64,000 nt of DNA from Acinetobacter sichuanensis (GTDB lineage: Bacteria > Pseudomonadota > Gammaproteobacteria > Pseudomonadales > Moraxellaceae), in the NCBI RefSeq assembly GCF_003024515.2, contig NZ_PYIX02000022.1:1-64000 (forward strand), given 5' to 3'. Below are positions 9,022 through 17,890 of this stretch, in pieces. The notes beneath the pieces are model-generated. The model was not told the origin of the DNA, ran no database searches, and was given only the letters and a program-made list of their open reading frames with translations. How positions within the stretch are numbered: the stretch's first letter is position 1; each line of letters opens with the position of its first letter. Made by a program: the position numbers and the translations under genes.

Positions 9022-9801
9022 ATGACACATTCTGCTAGAAGATCTGCTGCTTTAGTGACCTCAATGTCATCATCACGTGAACATGGCAGTATTATTCCTC
9101 AGCATTTTCATTGTCGTGGTCAACTGTTATATGCTGTTGAAGGTCATATCCGTGTCTATACATCAGATCACATTTGGATTATTCCACCGCACTGTGCGTT
9201 ATGGATTCCTGCTTATTATGAACATAGTGTTTTGTCTTATGGGCAAGTGTGTCTAAACTCAGCTATGGTTGAAGAAACTGCAGCACAGACTTTGGGTCAG
9301 CACTGCTTTTTGGTTCGTATGAGTAATTTATTACGTGAATTAGTTTTACGTTTAAACCACCCTAAAACTGATGATGATCTGACAACTCAACCCAACAATG
9401 ACCAACGTCAGGCTCTAGATCAAGCCCTGCAACTGCTTATTTTCAATGAGATTCAGCAATCTCATAATTTTTCTTTAGACATTCCATGGTCACGCGACCC
9501 ACGTTTGATCCAGATCTGTTCAGAATTAATTGATCATCCCGACAGCCAAAAAGATCTGGACGCATGGGCAGATCAAATTGGTACCAGTTCACGTACTTTA
9601 ATTCGACTATTTCAAAAAGAAATGGGATTGAATTTTCGGCACTGGCTGCAACGCATGCATGTAGTGTTGGCTTTGGGATATTTATCGGAGCATCTTTCAA
9701 TATCACAAATTGCAGGAAAACTCGGCTACCAAAGTAGTAGTGCATTTACAGCCATGTTTAAAAAACAGCTAGGTGCTCCACCGAGTCATTTCCGCAAATA
9801 A
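9022..9801 (+). CDS. AraC-family regulator with N-terminal cupin
   Basis: A 259-residue regulator: a cupin-like effector domain at about residues 20-90 (IIPQHFHCRGQLLYAVEGH) and two AraC helix-turn-helix motifs at about 160-259, ending in the signature LGYQSSSAFTAMFKKQLG. Divergent from the Fsr-type exporter with a 97-base gap, so it most likely controls that gene. Cupin AraC proteins of this layout commonly regulate adjacent exporters. Confidence 0.85.
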   Translation: MTHSARRSAALVTSMSSSREHGSIIPQHFHCRGQLLYAVEGHIRVYTSDHIWIIPPHCALWIPAYYEHSVLSYGQVCLNSAMVEETAAQTLGQHCFLVRMSNLLRELVLRLNHPKTDDDLTTQPNNDQRQALDQALQLLIFNEIQQSHNFSLDIPWSRDPRLIQICSELIDHPDSQKDLDAWADQIGTSSRTLIRLFQKEMGLNFRHWLQRMHVVLALGYLSEHLSISQIAGKLGYQSSSAFTAMFKKQLGAPPSHFRK

Positions 9802-9837
9802 TCAGCTTGGTTCAATCATTGTATTTCATCAGAAAAA

Positions 9838-10995
9838 TTAGAAATAAGCATCAAGCAACAAAGATTTTAAATTCGTAGGATCTTGAAGATGTTTTACAAT
9901 AAACTCTGAATGTTCAATACTTTCTTGCACATTTTTCAGATCTGTTTTGTATTTTTTATATAAATCCTTGATTTGAATTTTACGCGATGAAAATAATGCA
10001 ATATGATTTCCCCAATCAAAACTATCAATAATCTCTTTGATCTCAATATCTAATTCTTCAATTTGTGTTTCAAGTGCAGTATTATAAAATTTAAGCTGTT
10101 CATCTGCATAAGATTTTTGTGCTGTAGATACATCCTTGTCAATATATTGTTGTAACTTTAATAAAGTAAATAAATCTTTCTTTTCATATGCTTGGTTGGT
10201 CATCTGAAAAATTTCAGTTTTTTCAACTTTTTTTACTTCATCTAATTCACGATCTGGATGTATCGCTGCTGCAATTTTTGAGTAAATTGATTTTAAAGAT
10301 TGATTTGCCATCTTTTTGGCATACTCTTGTTTTTCCAGTTTTTTTTGTTCTTTTGCACGTTCACGTTGCATTTGTTTTTCAATAGAAATTTGTTCTGCTT
10401 CATCTAAGCTTTGTAAAAATTCTTGTTCTATTTTTTCATTAATTTTCGCAACTAAACCGTCTATATCTTCTACATCAAAGTCAAAATCAACCACTGTTAC
10501 ATCAACACCCATTTCTTGACATACCATTTTTTTGATCATTTCTTTTTGTAAATTTATGATCATTTCCTCAGCAAATTCAGGAACATCTGTATTAGAGTTG
10601 TTTTCTGTTGAAGCACTGCTATCAGGCTGAAAATAATGAAATATTCTACTTACCTCGTCACATTGCAACTCAGTCAGTGTATTCACTCGCATGAGTTGCG
10701 CTGAAATATGAACAATTCTATCATCGAGTATTTCTTTGTATCTTTTGGTCAGTTTATTTTTTAATTTATGCTGCCACAACATTTCAAGCTGTTGAAAATA
10801 TAATTGATGTAATTGTGCATAAGCTGGCAGTAATTCTTTAGCCGCTTGGTGCTGAATATCTTGTTGAGCATGTTGCCATTCAGCCAATAAGTTTTTTTGT
10901 TGATCAAGCTTTTTTAACAATTGATTAAACTTTTTCTGTGTTGCAGAAAGATTCGGCTGATCTTGTTGGAGCGAAATATCGAGATATTGCGACAT
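9838..10995 (-). CDS. J-domain-like coiled-coil protein
   Basis: A 385-residue, highly charged, mostly helical cytoplasmic protein. A long coiled-coil region rich in Gln, Lys and Glu (about 20-230) precedes a J-domain-like segment at about 233-285, where HPD sits at residues 246-248 and is followed by FQMTNQAYEKKDLFTLL. No zinc fingers or substrate domain of classical DnaJ are present, and the J-like segment is internal rather than N-terminal. It probably recruits an Hsp70 to an unknown client. No operon partner: convergent with the AraC gene, 37 bases apart. Confidence 0.6.
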   Translation of the reverse strand: MSQYLDISLQQDQPNLSATQKKFNQLLKKLDQQKNLLAEWQHAQQDIQHQAAKELLPAYAQLHQLYFQQLEMLWQHKLKNKLTKRYKEILDDRIVHISAQLMRVNTLTELQCDEVSRIFHYFQPDSSASTENNSNTDVPEFAEEMIINLQKEMIKKMVCQEMGVDVTVVDFDFDVEDIDGLVAKINEKIEQEFLQSLDEAEQISIEKQMQRERAKEQKKLEKQEYAKKMANQSLKSIYSKIAAAIHPDRELDEVKKVEKTEIFQMTNQAYEKKDLFTLLKLQQYIDKDVSTAQKSYADEQLKFYNTALETQIEELDIEIKEIIDSFDWGNHIALFSSRKIQIKDLYKKYKTDLKNVQESIEHSEFIVKHLQDPTNLKSLLLDAYF

Positions 10996-11079
10996 AAATA
11001 AAGATAAATTTAAAATTTAATTCTTACAGATTATAAGGCTTTTTGTGGTTTTACAGAAATATTTAACAAAATAAGCCAT

Positions 11080-11115
11080 GCCTTTCTCAGAAGAACATCA
11101 TCAACAAAGAAAGGC
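11080..11115. terminator. terminator-like hairpin after the Rieske oxygenase gene
   Basis: Arms GCCTTTCT / AGAAAGGC enclose a 20-base loop just downstream of the minus-strand Rieske gene ending at 11125. Minus-strand reading continues into a T-rich stretch. Confidence 0.45.
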
Positions 11116-11124
11116 TTAAACACA

Positions 11125-12177
11125 TCAAATCAAATCTGCAATAATACGTCGAGCACGGACTAAGCCAACATCAATATGAATACCCACCATTTCCTTGTGT
11201 TCAAATTGCTTTAAGTTTTTAAATTGCGCTTCGATCACGACTTTATCTTCATCAAAAGTAAGGCGTGTTTGTTCGATCACAACCTTGGCGATACGCTCAC
11301 GATCATGCTGTGGGTTGGTTGACATTGTCCAAAAATAATGACAAGTATTTTCTGTTTCAGGTGTAATTGCGTGGAAACCTCGCATATTAAAACCATTACG
11401 TTCAGGATTATCTAGGCTATCTGTGCCTGTATCAATCGCACCAGTCCAAATACGAATATGAGAAACGCGAAAATCAATTTCTTGCCACCGATCAACTTTA
11501 GCTTGGAATGGATATGCCATGCTATATGTTGGCGGTGGATCTGAAGCAAGCATATGGCGTTTGACCACCACTTGATTGTCCCCTTGTGTCACTTTCATTT
11601 CAGCATTCATGTGAATCTTAGCATTGCCACCAATGGTTTTTAAATGCACATAGGCTAAATGACTTAAATCCATCAAATTATCATGAATAAGTTGATAAGG
11701 TGTATCATAGTGATAAACATCACCATCGTAGAGATAGTCTTCATGTTCATGATAAGGATAGTCTGGAACTTCACTATTGGGAGTTTCATATTCAAAACTA
11801 TACCAAAACCAAATTAAACCTTGCTTTTCAATAACATGATAATTTTTTACTTTTGCTTTATTAGGTACTTTATCTTGTCCGGGAACTTCAACACACTGCC
11901 CTGTTGCATTATAAAGTAAGCCATGATAACCGCAACGTATTTGCCCATTTTCTAAATGACCACTTGAAAGTGGCATACCACGGTGACAACAACGATCCTC
12001 TAAAGCTGTAACTTTTCCTTGAGGATCTCGAAATAAAATCATTGGAATATTGAGTACTTTTCTTGCAATAAAGTCATCTTTCAATTCCTTAGACAGTGCC
12101 ACCACAAACCATTGATTTTTAGGAAAAGAGTTTTGTTGGCTTTCCTCTACCAGATCAATTTTTAGCTTATTATTCAT
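11125..12177 (-). CDS. VanA-type Rieske mononuclear-iron oxygenase
   Basis: A 350-residue protein from the ATG at 12177, chosen because AAGGA lies seven bases upstream; an in-frame TTG at 12198 is less likely. The Rieske cluster ligands are C63-x-H65 and C82-x2-H85 (CCHRG, CGYHG). Mononuclear iron ligands are H173 and H178 within DNLMDLSHLAYVH. Layout and length match the vanillate O-demethylase/toluenesulfonate methyl-monooxygenase oxygenase family. No ferredoxin-reductase partner (VanB type) is adjacent, so electrons must come from elsewhere. A MarR regulator is divergent and probably represses it. Substrate unknown; vanA itself is not claimed. Confidence 0.8.
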   Translation of the reverse strand: MNNKLKIDLVEESQQNSFPKNQWFVVALSKELKDDFIARKVLNIPMILFRDPQGKVTALEDRCCHRGMPLSSGHLENGQIRCGYHGLLYNATGQCVEVPGQDKVPNKAKVKNYHVIEKQGLIWFWYSFEYETPNSEVPDYPYHEHEDYLYDGDVYHYDTPYQLIHDNLMDLSHLAYVHLKTIGGNAKIHMNAEMKVTQGDNQVVVKRHMLASDPPPTYSMAYPFQAKVDRWQEIDFRVSHIRIWTGAIDTGTDSLDNPERNGFNMRGFHAITPETENTCHYFWTMSTNPQHDRERIAKVVIEQTRLTFDEDKVVIEAQFKNLKQFEHKEMVGIHIDVGLVRARRIIADLI

Positions 12178-12294
12178 TTTCATATCCTTATTTTTCAATG
12201 CCTTATATTATGAAATTCAATTTTCATAATACTTTAATGCTCACCAGCAATGATATTTAAACCCTTGTGATTTAGTTTAAAATTAAAGCAATAT

Positions 12295-12329
12295 AGTTGC
12301 AAAGTCAACTTTATAGTTGCTAAAACAAC
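12295..12329. promoter_or_regulatory. tandem MarR operator candidate
   Basis: Two inverted repeats, AGTTG-N6-CAACT (12295-12310) and AGTTG-N6-CAAC (12315-12329), are spaced exactly 20 bp start to start, between the divergent Rieske oxygenase and MarR genes. Such tandem dyads fit a MarR dimer pair repressing both genes. Confidence 0.55.
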
Positions 12330-12384
12330 CATATTTACACAATCATCTATGCTATGATGATGAAAAACTAATTTTCAAGATGAA

Positions 12385-12864
12385 ATGAAAACACAGTCAA
12401 CTTTAGAGCTTGAACGCTATATACCTGCATTGATTACTTTTTTTTCAAATAAAATGTCTCTTGGTTCTTCACAAATTTATGCTCAGCTCTTTCAAATCAA
12501 TATTATCGAATGGCGTATTTTGTCAATGCTAGCGGTTGAACCTAACATCTCTGCTCGTCGGATCAGTCAAGTGATTGGCTTAGATAAAGGTGCTGTAAGT
12601 CGTGCAATTGCTAAACTTAAAACCCAAGAATATGTTGAAATTAAAGAAGATAAACGAGATGCAAGAGCAACAAAAATTTGCCTGACAATACAAGGGGCAC
12701 ATCTACATGATGAAGTATTTAAAGTGGCAATGGATCGTGAAAAAGTTATTTTTGATATTTTATCTACGGAAGATAAAGAACATTTGATTCGTATTATGAC
12801 CCAACTGAATGCACATATTATTGATGCAAATGAACAACTCAATGAAAAATATCTAAACCCGTAG
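12385..12864 (+). CDS. MarR-family transcriptional regulator
   Basis: A 159-residue winged-helix protein. The DNA-binding core spans about residues 45-105, with ISARRISQVIGLDKGAVSRA as recognition region and KEDKRDARA as wing. Divergent from the VanA-type oxygenase with paired inverted repeats between them, so it is likely a ligand-responsive repressor of that gene. It ends at a strong terminator shared with the convergent YcaO gene. Confidence 0.85.
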   Translation: MKTQSTLELERYIPALITFFSNKMSLGSSQIYAQLFQINIIEWRILSMLAVEPNISARRISQVIGLDKGAVSRAIAKLKTQEYVEIKEDKRDARATKICLTIQGAHLHDEVFKVAMDREKVIFDILSTEDKEHLIRIMTQLNAHIIDANEQLNEKYLNP

Positions 12865-12884
12865 CGACTACGATTCTACAAAAT

Positions 12885-12911
12885 AAAAGCGTGGCACTAC
12901 ACCACGCTTTT
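12885..12911. terminator. bidirectional intrinsic terminator
   Basis: Perfect 10-bp stem AAAAGCGTGG / CCACGCTTTT with a 7-base loop and flanking A- and T-tracts, between convergent MarR (end 12864) and OsmC-YcaO (end 12948) genes. Confidence 0.85.
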
Positions 12912-12947
12912 ATCGTTCATACTATTGTTTAGATGATTGATTTAGAT

Positions 12948-15140
12948 TCATGCACTGACAAATTTTGCACGTGCTGCATGTAACTTTTTATAACTATCAA
13001 TCAAGCGCAAATGACGATCCAAACCTTCAAGTTGCATATTGGTTTCAGTCAAACCATAGAAACGAATGCTGCCATCCATTGAACCAATCACCGCATCCAT
13101 CCGCTCATCACCAAACATACGACGGAAATTATGCTCATAATCATTTAAATCAAGCTCATCGTCCAGCTCAACTTCAAGCACCACATTCATACACTGATAG
13201 AACAAACCACGTTCTACTGTGTTGGTGTTGTATTGCAGGAATTGTTCAACCAATTCTTTTGCTTCTTCAAATGCTTGCAGTGCAATATAAATCAGCAATT
13301 TAAGCTCTAGAACAGTGAGTTGTCCCCACTCTGTATTGTCATCGAACTCCACCCCGATCAACGTCACGATATCGGTATAGTCATCGACTTCAAGTTCTTC
13401 CAAACGCTCAACCAATGCTTCGAGTTGTTCTTCATCCAAACGATGCAGATTTAAAATGTCTTCACGGAAATCCAAAGCTTTGTTGGTATTGTCCCAAATC
13501 AAATCTTCAACCAAATAAATTTCAGAATAATCAGGCACTAAAATACGACATGCGGTTGCGCCCAAATGCTGATAAACCGCCATATAAACGTCTTTGCCCA
13601 TGTCTTCGAGAATTGAAAATAATGTCTGCGCTTCCGCCTCATTATCGCCATTGCCAGTAAAGTCCCACTCGACAAAGTCATAATCTGACTGTGCGCTAAA
13701 GAATTTCCACGACACCACACCACTTGAGTCAATAAAATGCTCTACATAGTTATTTGGCTCAGTCACGGCATTGCTGCTGAATGTCGGTTTTGGCAGATCA
13801 TTCAACCCTTCAAAACTACGCCCTTGTAACAACTCAGTTAAACTGCGCTCAAGTGCCACTTCCAGTTTAGGATGCGCTCCAAACGAGGCAAAAACTCCAC
13901 CTGTACTTGGATTCATCAACGTCACACACATGACTGGGAATTGCCCACCGAGCGAGGCATCTTTAACCAAAACAGGGAAACCCTGCTCTTCCAATCCTTG
14001 AATACCTGCAACAATTTTTGGATATTTCGCCAAAACCTCATCAGGAACATCAGGTAATGCGATTTCACCCTGAATAATGTCACGTTTCACGGCACGTTCA
14101 AAAATCTCAGACAAACATTGTACTTGTGCTTCAGCCAAGGTATTGCCTGCACTCATCCCATTGGAAAGATAAAGATTTTCAATCAGGTTCGATGGGAAAT
14201 ACACCGTTTCACCATCCGACTGGCGTACAAATGGCAATGAACAAATGCCACGTGCTTTATTGCCTGAGTTGGTGTCATACAAATGCGTACCTAATAACTC
14301 ATTTTCAGGGTCATAAATTTCACGGGTATAATCATCTAAAATTTCAGTTGGCAAAGCCCCATTGGCTTGTGGTTGAAACCATTTTTCATCTGGATAATGT
14401 ACAAATGCAGCATTGGCAATCTCTTCACCCCAAAATTGGTCGTTATAGAAGAAATTACAGTTTAAACGCTCAATAAACTCGCCCAAAGCCGACGCCAAAG
14501 CACTTTCTTTGCTTGAGCCTTTACCATTGGTAAAACACATTGGCGATTGTGCATCACGAATATGCAAAGACCAGACATTCGGGACAATATTGCGCCATGA
14601 AGAAATCTCAATTTTCATGCCCAAACCTGCCAAAATCCCTGACATATTGGCAATGGTTTCTTCTAAAGGTAAGTCTTTACCCGCAATAAATGTGGTACTT
14701 TCTTTGGCGAGGTCTGGCATCAGCAAAGCTTGAGCATCTGCATCAATGCTTTCCACTTCTTCAATCACAAACTCTGGACCCGTTTGGATCACTTTTTTGA
14801 CGGTACAACGGTCAATGGAACGTAAAATACCCTGACGGTCTTTGTCTGAAATATCCGCAGGTAATTCAACCTGAATTTTAAAAATTTGCTTATAACGGTT
14901 TTCAGGGTCAACAATATTATTTTGTGACAGGCGAATATTGTCGGTGGGAATGTCACGTGCCGCACAATAGACCTTTACAAAATATGCTGCACATAAAGCC
15001 GAAGATGCAAGGAAATAATCAAACGGTCCTGGTGCAGAGCCATCGCCTTTGTAACGAATCGGTTGATCTGCAATCACCGTAAAGTCATCAAACTTGGCTT
15101 CTTGTCGAAGATTGTCGAGATAATTGACTTTGATTTCCAT
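12948..15140 (-). CDS. OsmC-YcaO fusion protein
   Basis: A 730-residue cytoplasmic protein. Residues 1 to about 140 form an OsmC-like domain (GPFDYFLASSALCAAYFVKVYC contains the OsmC peroxidatic Cys region). A YcaO domain runs from about 170 to 560 (GKGSSKESALASALGEFIER, GNTLAEAQVQCLSEIFER), followed by an acidic helical C-terminal tail. YcaO domains use ATP to activate amide backbones; stand-alone E. coli YcaO is linked to RimO-dependent methylthiolation of ribosomal protein S12. No azole or peptide precursor gene is adjacent, so a housekeeping S12-type role is more likely than natural-product synthesis. It is better in GC than its neighbours. Confidence 0.85.
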   Translation of the reverse strand: MEIKVNYLDNLRQEAKFDDFTVIADQPIRYKGDGSAPGPFDYFLASSALCAAYFVKVYCAARDIPTDNIRLSQNNIVDPENRYKQIFKIQVELPADISDKDRQGILRSIDRCTVKKVIQTGPEFVIEEVESIDADAQALLMPDLAKESTTFIAGKDLPLEETIANMSGILAGLGMKIEISSWRNIVPNVWSLHIRDAQSPMCFTNGKGSSKESALASALGEFIERLNCNFFYNDQFWGEEIANAAFVHYPDEKWFQPQANGALPTEILDDYTREIYDPENELLGTHLYDTNSGNKARGICSLPFVRQSDGETVYFPSNLIENLYLSNGMSAGNTLAEAQVQCLSEIFERAVKRDIIQGEIALPDVPDEVLAKYPKIVAGIQGLEEQGFPVLVKDASLGGQFPVMCVTLMNPSTGGVFASFGAHPKLEVALERSLTELLQGRSFEGLNDLPKPTFSSNAVTEPNNYVEHFIDSSGVVSWKFFSAQSDYDFVEWDFTGNGDNEAEAQTLFSILEDMGKDVYMAVYQHLGATACRILVPDYSEIYLVEDLIWDNTNKALDFREDILNLHRLDEEQLEALVERLEELEVDDYTDIVTLIGVEFDDNTEWGQLTVLELKLLIYIALQAFEEAKELVEQFLQYNTNTVERGLFYQCMNVVLEVELDDELDLNDYEHNFRRMFGDERMDAVIGSMDGSIRFYGLTETNMQLEGLDRHLRLIDSYKKLHAARAKFVSA

Positions 15141-15347
15141 GTAAGCACCTAAATTTTATGTGTATAAATCAGCACATAAATTTGAAAAATATTAAAACAA
15201 GTCGATGAAAAGAACTGACTTTAAAGAGAACAGAAGTAAATTTATTTAAATCTTAAACTTAAATAACTTACTCCTAAAAGAATAGCTGCATTATAAAGAG
15301 ATTTTATGCACTTGATAATGTTTGTCTGTCATTCCTCATGATTTTGC

Positions 15348-15734
15348 CTAAATTTCACAAGGATTTTTGATATTTTTGGAAAAATTCGCGATATTGAGAA
15401 AATAAATTTGCACATTATATTTCAATTTCGCTATGGCTAACTCGCAACACTCATTGACTGGAAAATCTCCTGTTGCCATAAACTCGCTTAATAAATACAA
15501 CATATATTGCTGAGTATCACCATCGATCTGAAACACAATTTTACTGCTTTCAATTTGCAGCAGTTCATTTTCATCTATAACACAACTTAAAATTTTACTC
15601 GTTATTTTGTCTTGTTTTAAATATTGAATTTGGATAGATAAAAGCTTTTGATGGAGCAATGCACTCAAATTTTGAACGTCTGCTGCGTCAAAATAAACAT
15701 GTAATGAATATTTACTAATACGTTGTACGATCAT
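15348..15734 (-). CDS. hypothetical protein
   Basis: A 128-residue protein I do not recognise. It has alternating beta and helical character, three Cys in the second half (two adjacent in NECCELAI) and no signal peptide or TM segment. It lies upstream of the OsmC-YcaO gene on the same strand with a 207-base gap, and is divergent from antA. Its base use is as AT-rich as its surroundings. It could be a small accessory protein; function unknown. Confidence 0.5.
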   Translation of the reverse strand: MIVQRISKYSLHVYFDAADVQNLSALLHQKLLSIQIQYLKQDKITSKILSCVIDENELLQIESSKIVFQIDGDTQQYMLYLLSEFMATGDFPVNECCELAIAKLKYNVQIYFLNIANFSKNIKNPCEI

Positions 15735-15794
15735 TGTTTTACCTTTCTTCTTTCAAGTTCATCATTTTATTTCTAAATATATTTTTAGATATCA

Positions 15795-15829
15795 AGCAGC
15801 ATTTTTTCACATTTAGATTGCAGCAGCAT
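15795..15829. promoter_or_regulatory. possible activator site upstream of antA
   Basis: The 8-mer AGCAGCAT occurs as a direct repeat at 15795-15802 and 15822-15829 (27 bp apart), about 150 bases before antA. AraC-type activators often bind direct repeats, though usually nearer 21 bp apart. The second copy is preceded by ATTGC, and ATTGCAGC also occurs upstream of iifA. Speculative. Confidence 0.3.
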
Positions 15830-15976
15830 CTTATTGCGATTTTCCAATCACGTTATTTTTTTCAATTTTAAAACAAAATGCACTTATAGGATAAAGAAAC
15901 GGAAAAAGTGGATAGAGCGAATTTCTCTTTCGGGTTTCAATCACCTTAGAGATGTTTAAATATGGAGAAAAGCAGA

Positions 15977-17386
15977 ATGGAAACACGTAGCACAGCCGAG
16001 TGGCAAGACTTTATCAATAATTGTTTAGATTTCCGTCCTGAAGATGGTGTATATCGTATTGCACGTGAAATGTTTACCGAAGCAGAATTATTTGACTTGG
16101 AAATGGAACATATCTTTGAAAAAGTATGGATCTATGCTTGTCATGAAAGCGAAATTGCAAATAATAACGACTTTTTAACGGTGCAAATTGGTCGTCAACC
16201 GATGATTATTAACCGTGATGGCAATGGACAATTACACGCCCTTGTTAATGCTTGCCAACATCGTGGTGCAACATTGACGCGTGTTGCAAAAGGTAATAAA
16301 TCAACATTCACTTGCCCATTCCATGCATGGTGTTATAAATCGGATGGTCGTTTACTCAAAGTGAAAGGTCCAAGCGAATATTGTGAAGACTTTGATAAAT
16401 CTGCACGTGGTTTAAAACAAGGACGTATTGCAAGCTATCGTGGTTTCGTTTTTGTGAGTTTAGATACACAAGCAACAGATACACTAGAAGATTTTCTAGG
16501 TGATGCAAAAGTATTTTTAGACTTAATGGTTGACCAATCTCCTACAGGTGAGCTGGAAGTTCTACAAGGAAAATCAGCCTATACATTTGCAGGGAACTGG
16601 AAGTTACAAGATGAAAATGGTTTAGACGGCTACCATGTGAGTACAGTTCATTATAATTATGTTTCTACTGTGCAACATCGCCAACAAGTCAATGCAGCCA
16701 ATGGTCAAGATTTAGATACCTTGGACTACAGTAAACTTGGCGCAGGTGATGGCGACACTGATGATGGTTGGTTTAGCTTTAAAAATGGTCACAGCGTATT
16801 ATTTAGTGATATGCCTAATCCAACAGTCCGTCCAGGTTATGACGTTGTCATGCCACAATTGGTTGAAAAGTTTGGTGAAGATCGTGCGAAATGGGCAATG
16901 CACCGTTTACGTAACTTAAATTTATATCCAAGCTTGTTCTTTATGGATCAAATCAGTTCACAATTACGTATTGTGCGTCCTGTGGCTTGGAATAAAACTG
17001 AAGTGATTAGCCAATGTATCGGAGTCAAGGGCGAGTCTGCACAAGCACGTCGCAACCGTATTCGCCAGTTTGAAGATTTCTTTAATGTATCAGGCTTAGG
17101 TACACCAGACGATTTGGTTGAATTTAGAGAACAACAAAAAGGCTTCCAAGCACGTTTAGAACGTTGGAGTGATATTTCACGTGGTCATCATAACTGGAAT
17201 TATGGTTCTAGTAAAAATGCAGAAATTTTAGGTATTCAACCTGTCATCACAGGGCGTGAAATTACCCATGAAGGTTTATATGTCAACCAACACGGACATT
17301 GGAGACAATTACTCCTCAATGGTTTAAAGAAAGACGCACTGAAAATGCACGATATTACATTCCAAAATGAAACAGCGGAGGTTTAA
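15977..17386 (+). CDS. antA: anthranilate 1,2-dioxygenase large (alpha) subunit
   Basis: Together with AntB and AntC it converts anthranilate to catechol, releasing ammonia and CO2. The protein is 469 residues from the ATG at 15977 (METRSTAEWQDF), which has GGAG nine bases upstream and matches the N-terminus I recall for A. baylyi AntA; an ATG at 15962 is in frame. Rieske ligands are C93-x-H95 and C113-x2-H116; iron ligands are H220 and H225 in ENGLDGYHVSTVH. Sequence follows AntA more closely than BenA. First gene of antABC; antB starts three bases after its stop. Confidence 0.92.
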   Translation: METRSTAEWQDFINNCLDFRPEDGVYRIAREMFTEAELFDLEMEHIFEKVWIYACHESEIANNNDFLTVQIGRQPMIINRDGNGQLHALVNACQHRGATLTRVAKGNKSTFTCPFHAWCYKSDGRLLKVKGPSEYCEDFDKSARGLKQGRIASYRGFVFVSLDTQATDTLEDFLGDAKVFLDLMVDQSPTGELEVLQGKSAYTFAGNWKLQDENGLDGYHVSTVHYNYVSTVQHRQQVNAANGQDLDTLDYSKLGAGDGDTDDGWFSFKNGHSVLFSDMPNPTVRPGYDVVMPQLVEKFGEDRAKWAMHRLRNLNLYPSLFFMDQISSQLRIVRPVAWNKTEVISQCIGVKGESAQARRNRIRQFEDFFNVSGLGTPDDLVEFREQQKGFQARLERWSDISRGHHNWNYGSSKNAEILGIQPVITGREITHEGLYVNQHGHWRQLLLNGLKKDALKMHDITFQNETAEV

Positions 17387-17388
17387 TC

Positions 17389-17880
17389 ATGAACATGGAA
17401 TTAACGTTTGCAGTGACTCAATTTTTAAACCAAAAGTCAGAATATTGTGATAATTTTCAATGGAATGAATATTTAGAACTGTATGATGAGGATAGCGTTT
17501 ATCATATTCCACAATGGATTGATGATCATCATTATGTCACTGACCCAAATCAAGGCATGTCTTATATTTACTATGAAGACCGCACAGGCTTAGAAGATCG
17601 CGTGTTTCGTATTGAAACAGGAAAAGCTGCTTCAGCAACACCTTTACCACGTACAGCACATTTTATTAGTAATGTTCGTGTCAAAGAACTTGCAGATGGC
17701 TTAGTTGAAGCAAAAGTCGTTTGGCAAACGCTTTATAACCGCCAAGGCTTAGAGGGTTGCTTCTATGGTCATGCGACCTATACTTTACGTAAAACAGAAA
17801 ACAGTTTCCGTATTCGTAAACAGCATACGATCTTACTGAATGACAAAATTGATTCAGTTTTAGACTTCTATCACGTTTAA
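17389..17880 (+). CDS. antB: anthranilate 1,2-dioxygenase small (beta) subunit
   Basis: A 163-residue structural subunit of the alpha3-beta3 oxygenase, in the ring-hydroxylating dioxygenase beta (NTF2-like cone) family. The segments YHIPQWIDDHHYVTDPNQGMSYIYYEDR and LEDRVFRIETGKAAS (shown in part) match BenB/AntB. It carries no metal centre. Translation starts directly after antA with GGAG eight bases upstream; antC follows after ten bases. Confidence 0.9.
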   Translation: MNMELTFAVTQFLNQKSEYCDNFQWNEYLELYDEDSVYHIPQWIDDHHYVTDPNQGMSYIYYEDRTGLEDRVFRIETGKAASATPLPRTAHFISNVRVKELADGLVEAKVVWQTLYNRQGLEGCFYGHATYTLRKTENSFRIRKQHTILLNDKIDSVLDFYHV

Positions 17881-17890
17881 GGAGTCTAAA

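Noticed and set aside
11125..12177. Vanillate O-demethylase vanA
   Set aside because: Only family-level similarity; no vanB neighbour and substrate residues could not be checked.
12965..14733. Series of plus-strand open frames across the OsmC-YcaO gene
   Set aside because: All are antisense shadows of a well-supported gene whose higher GC reduces chance stops.
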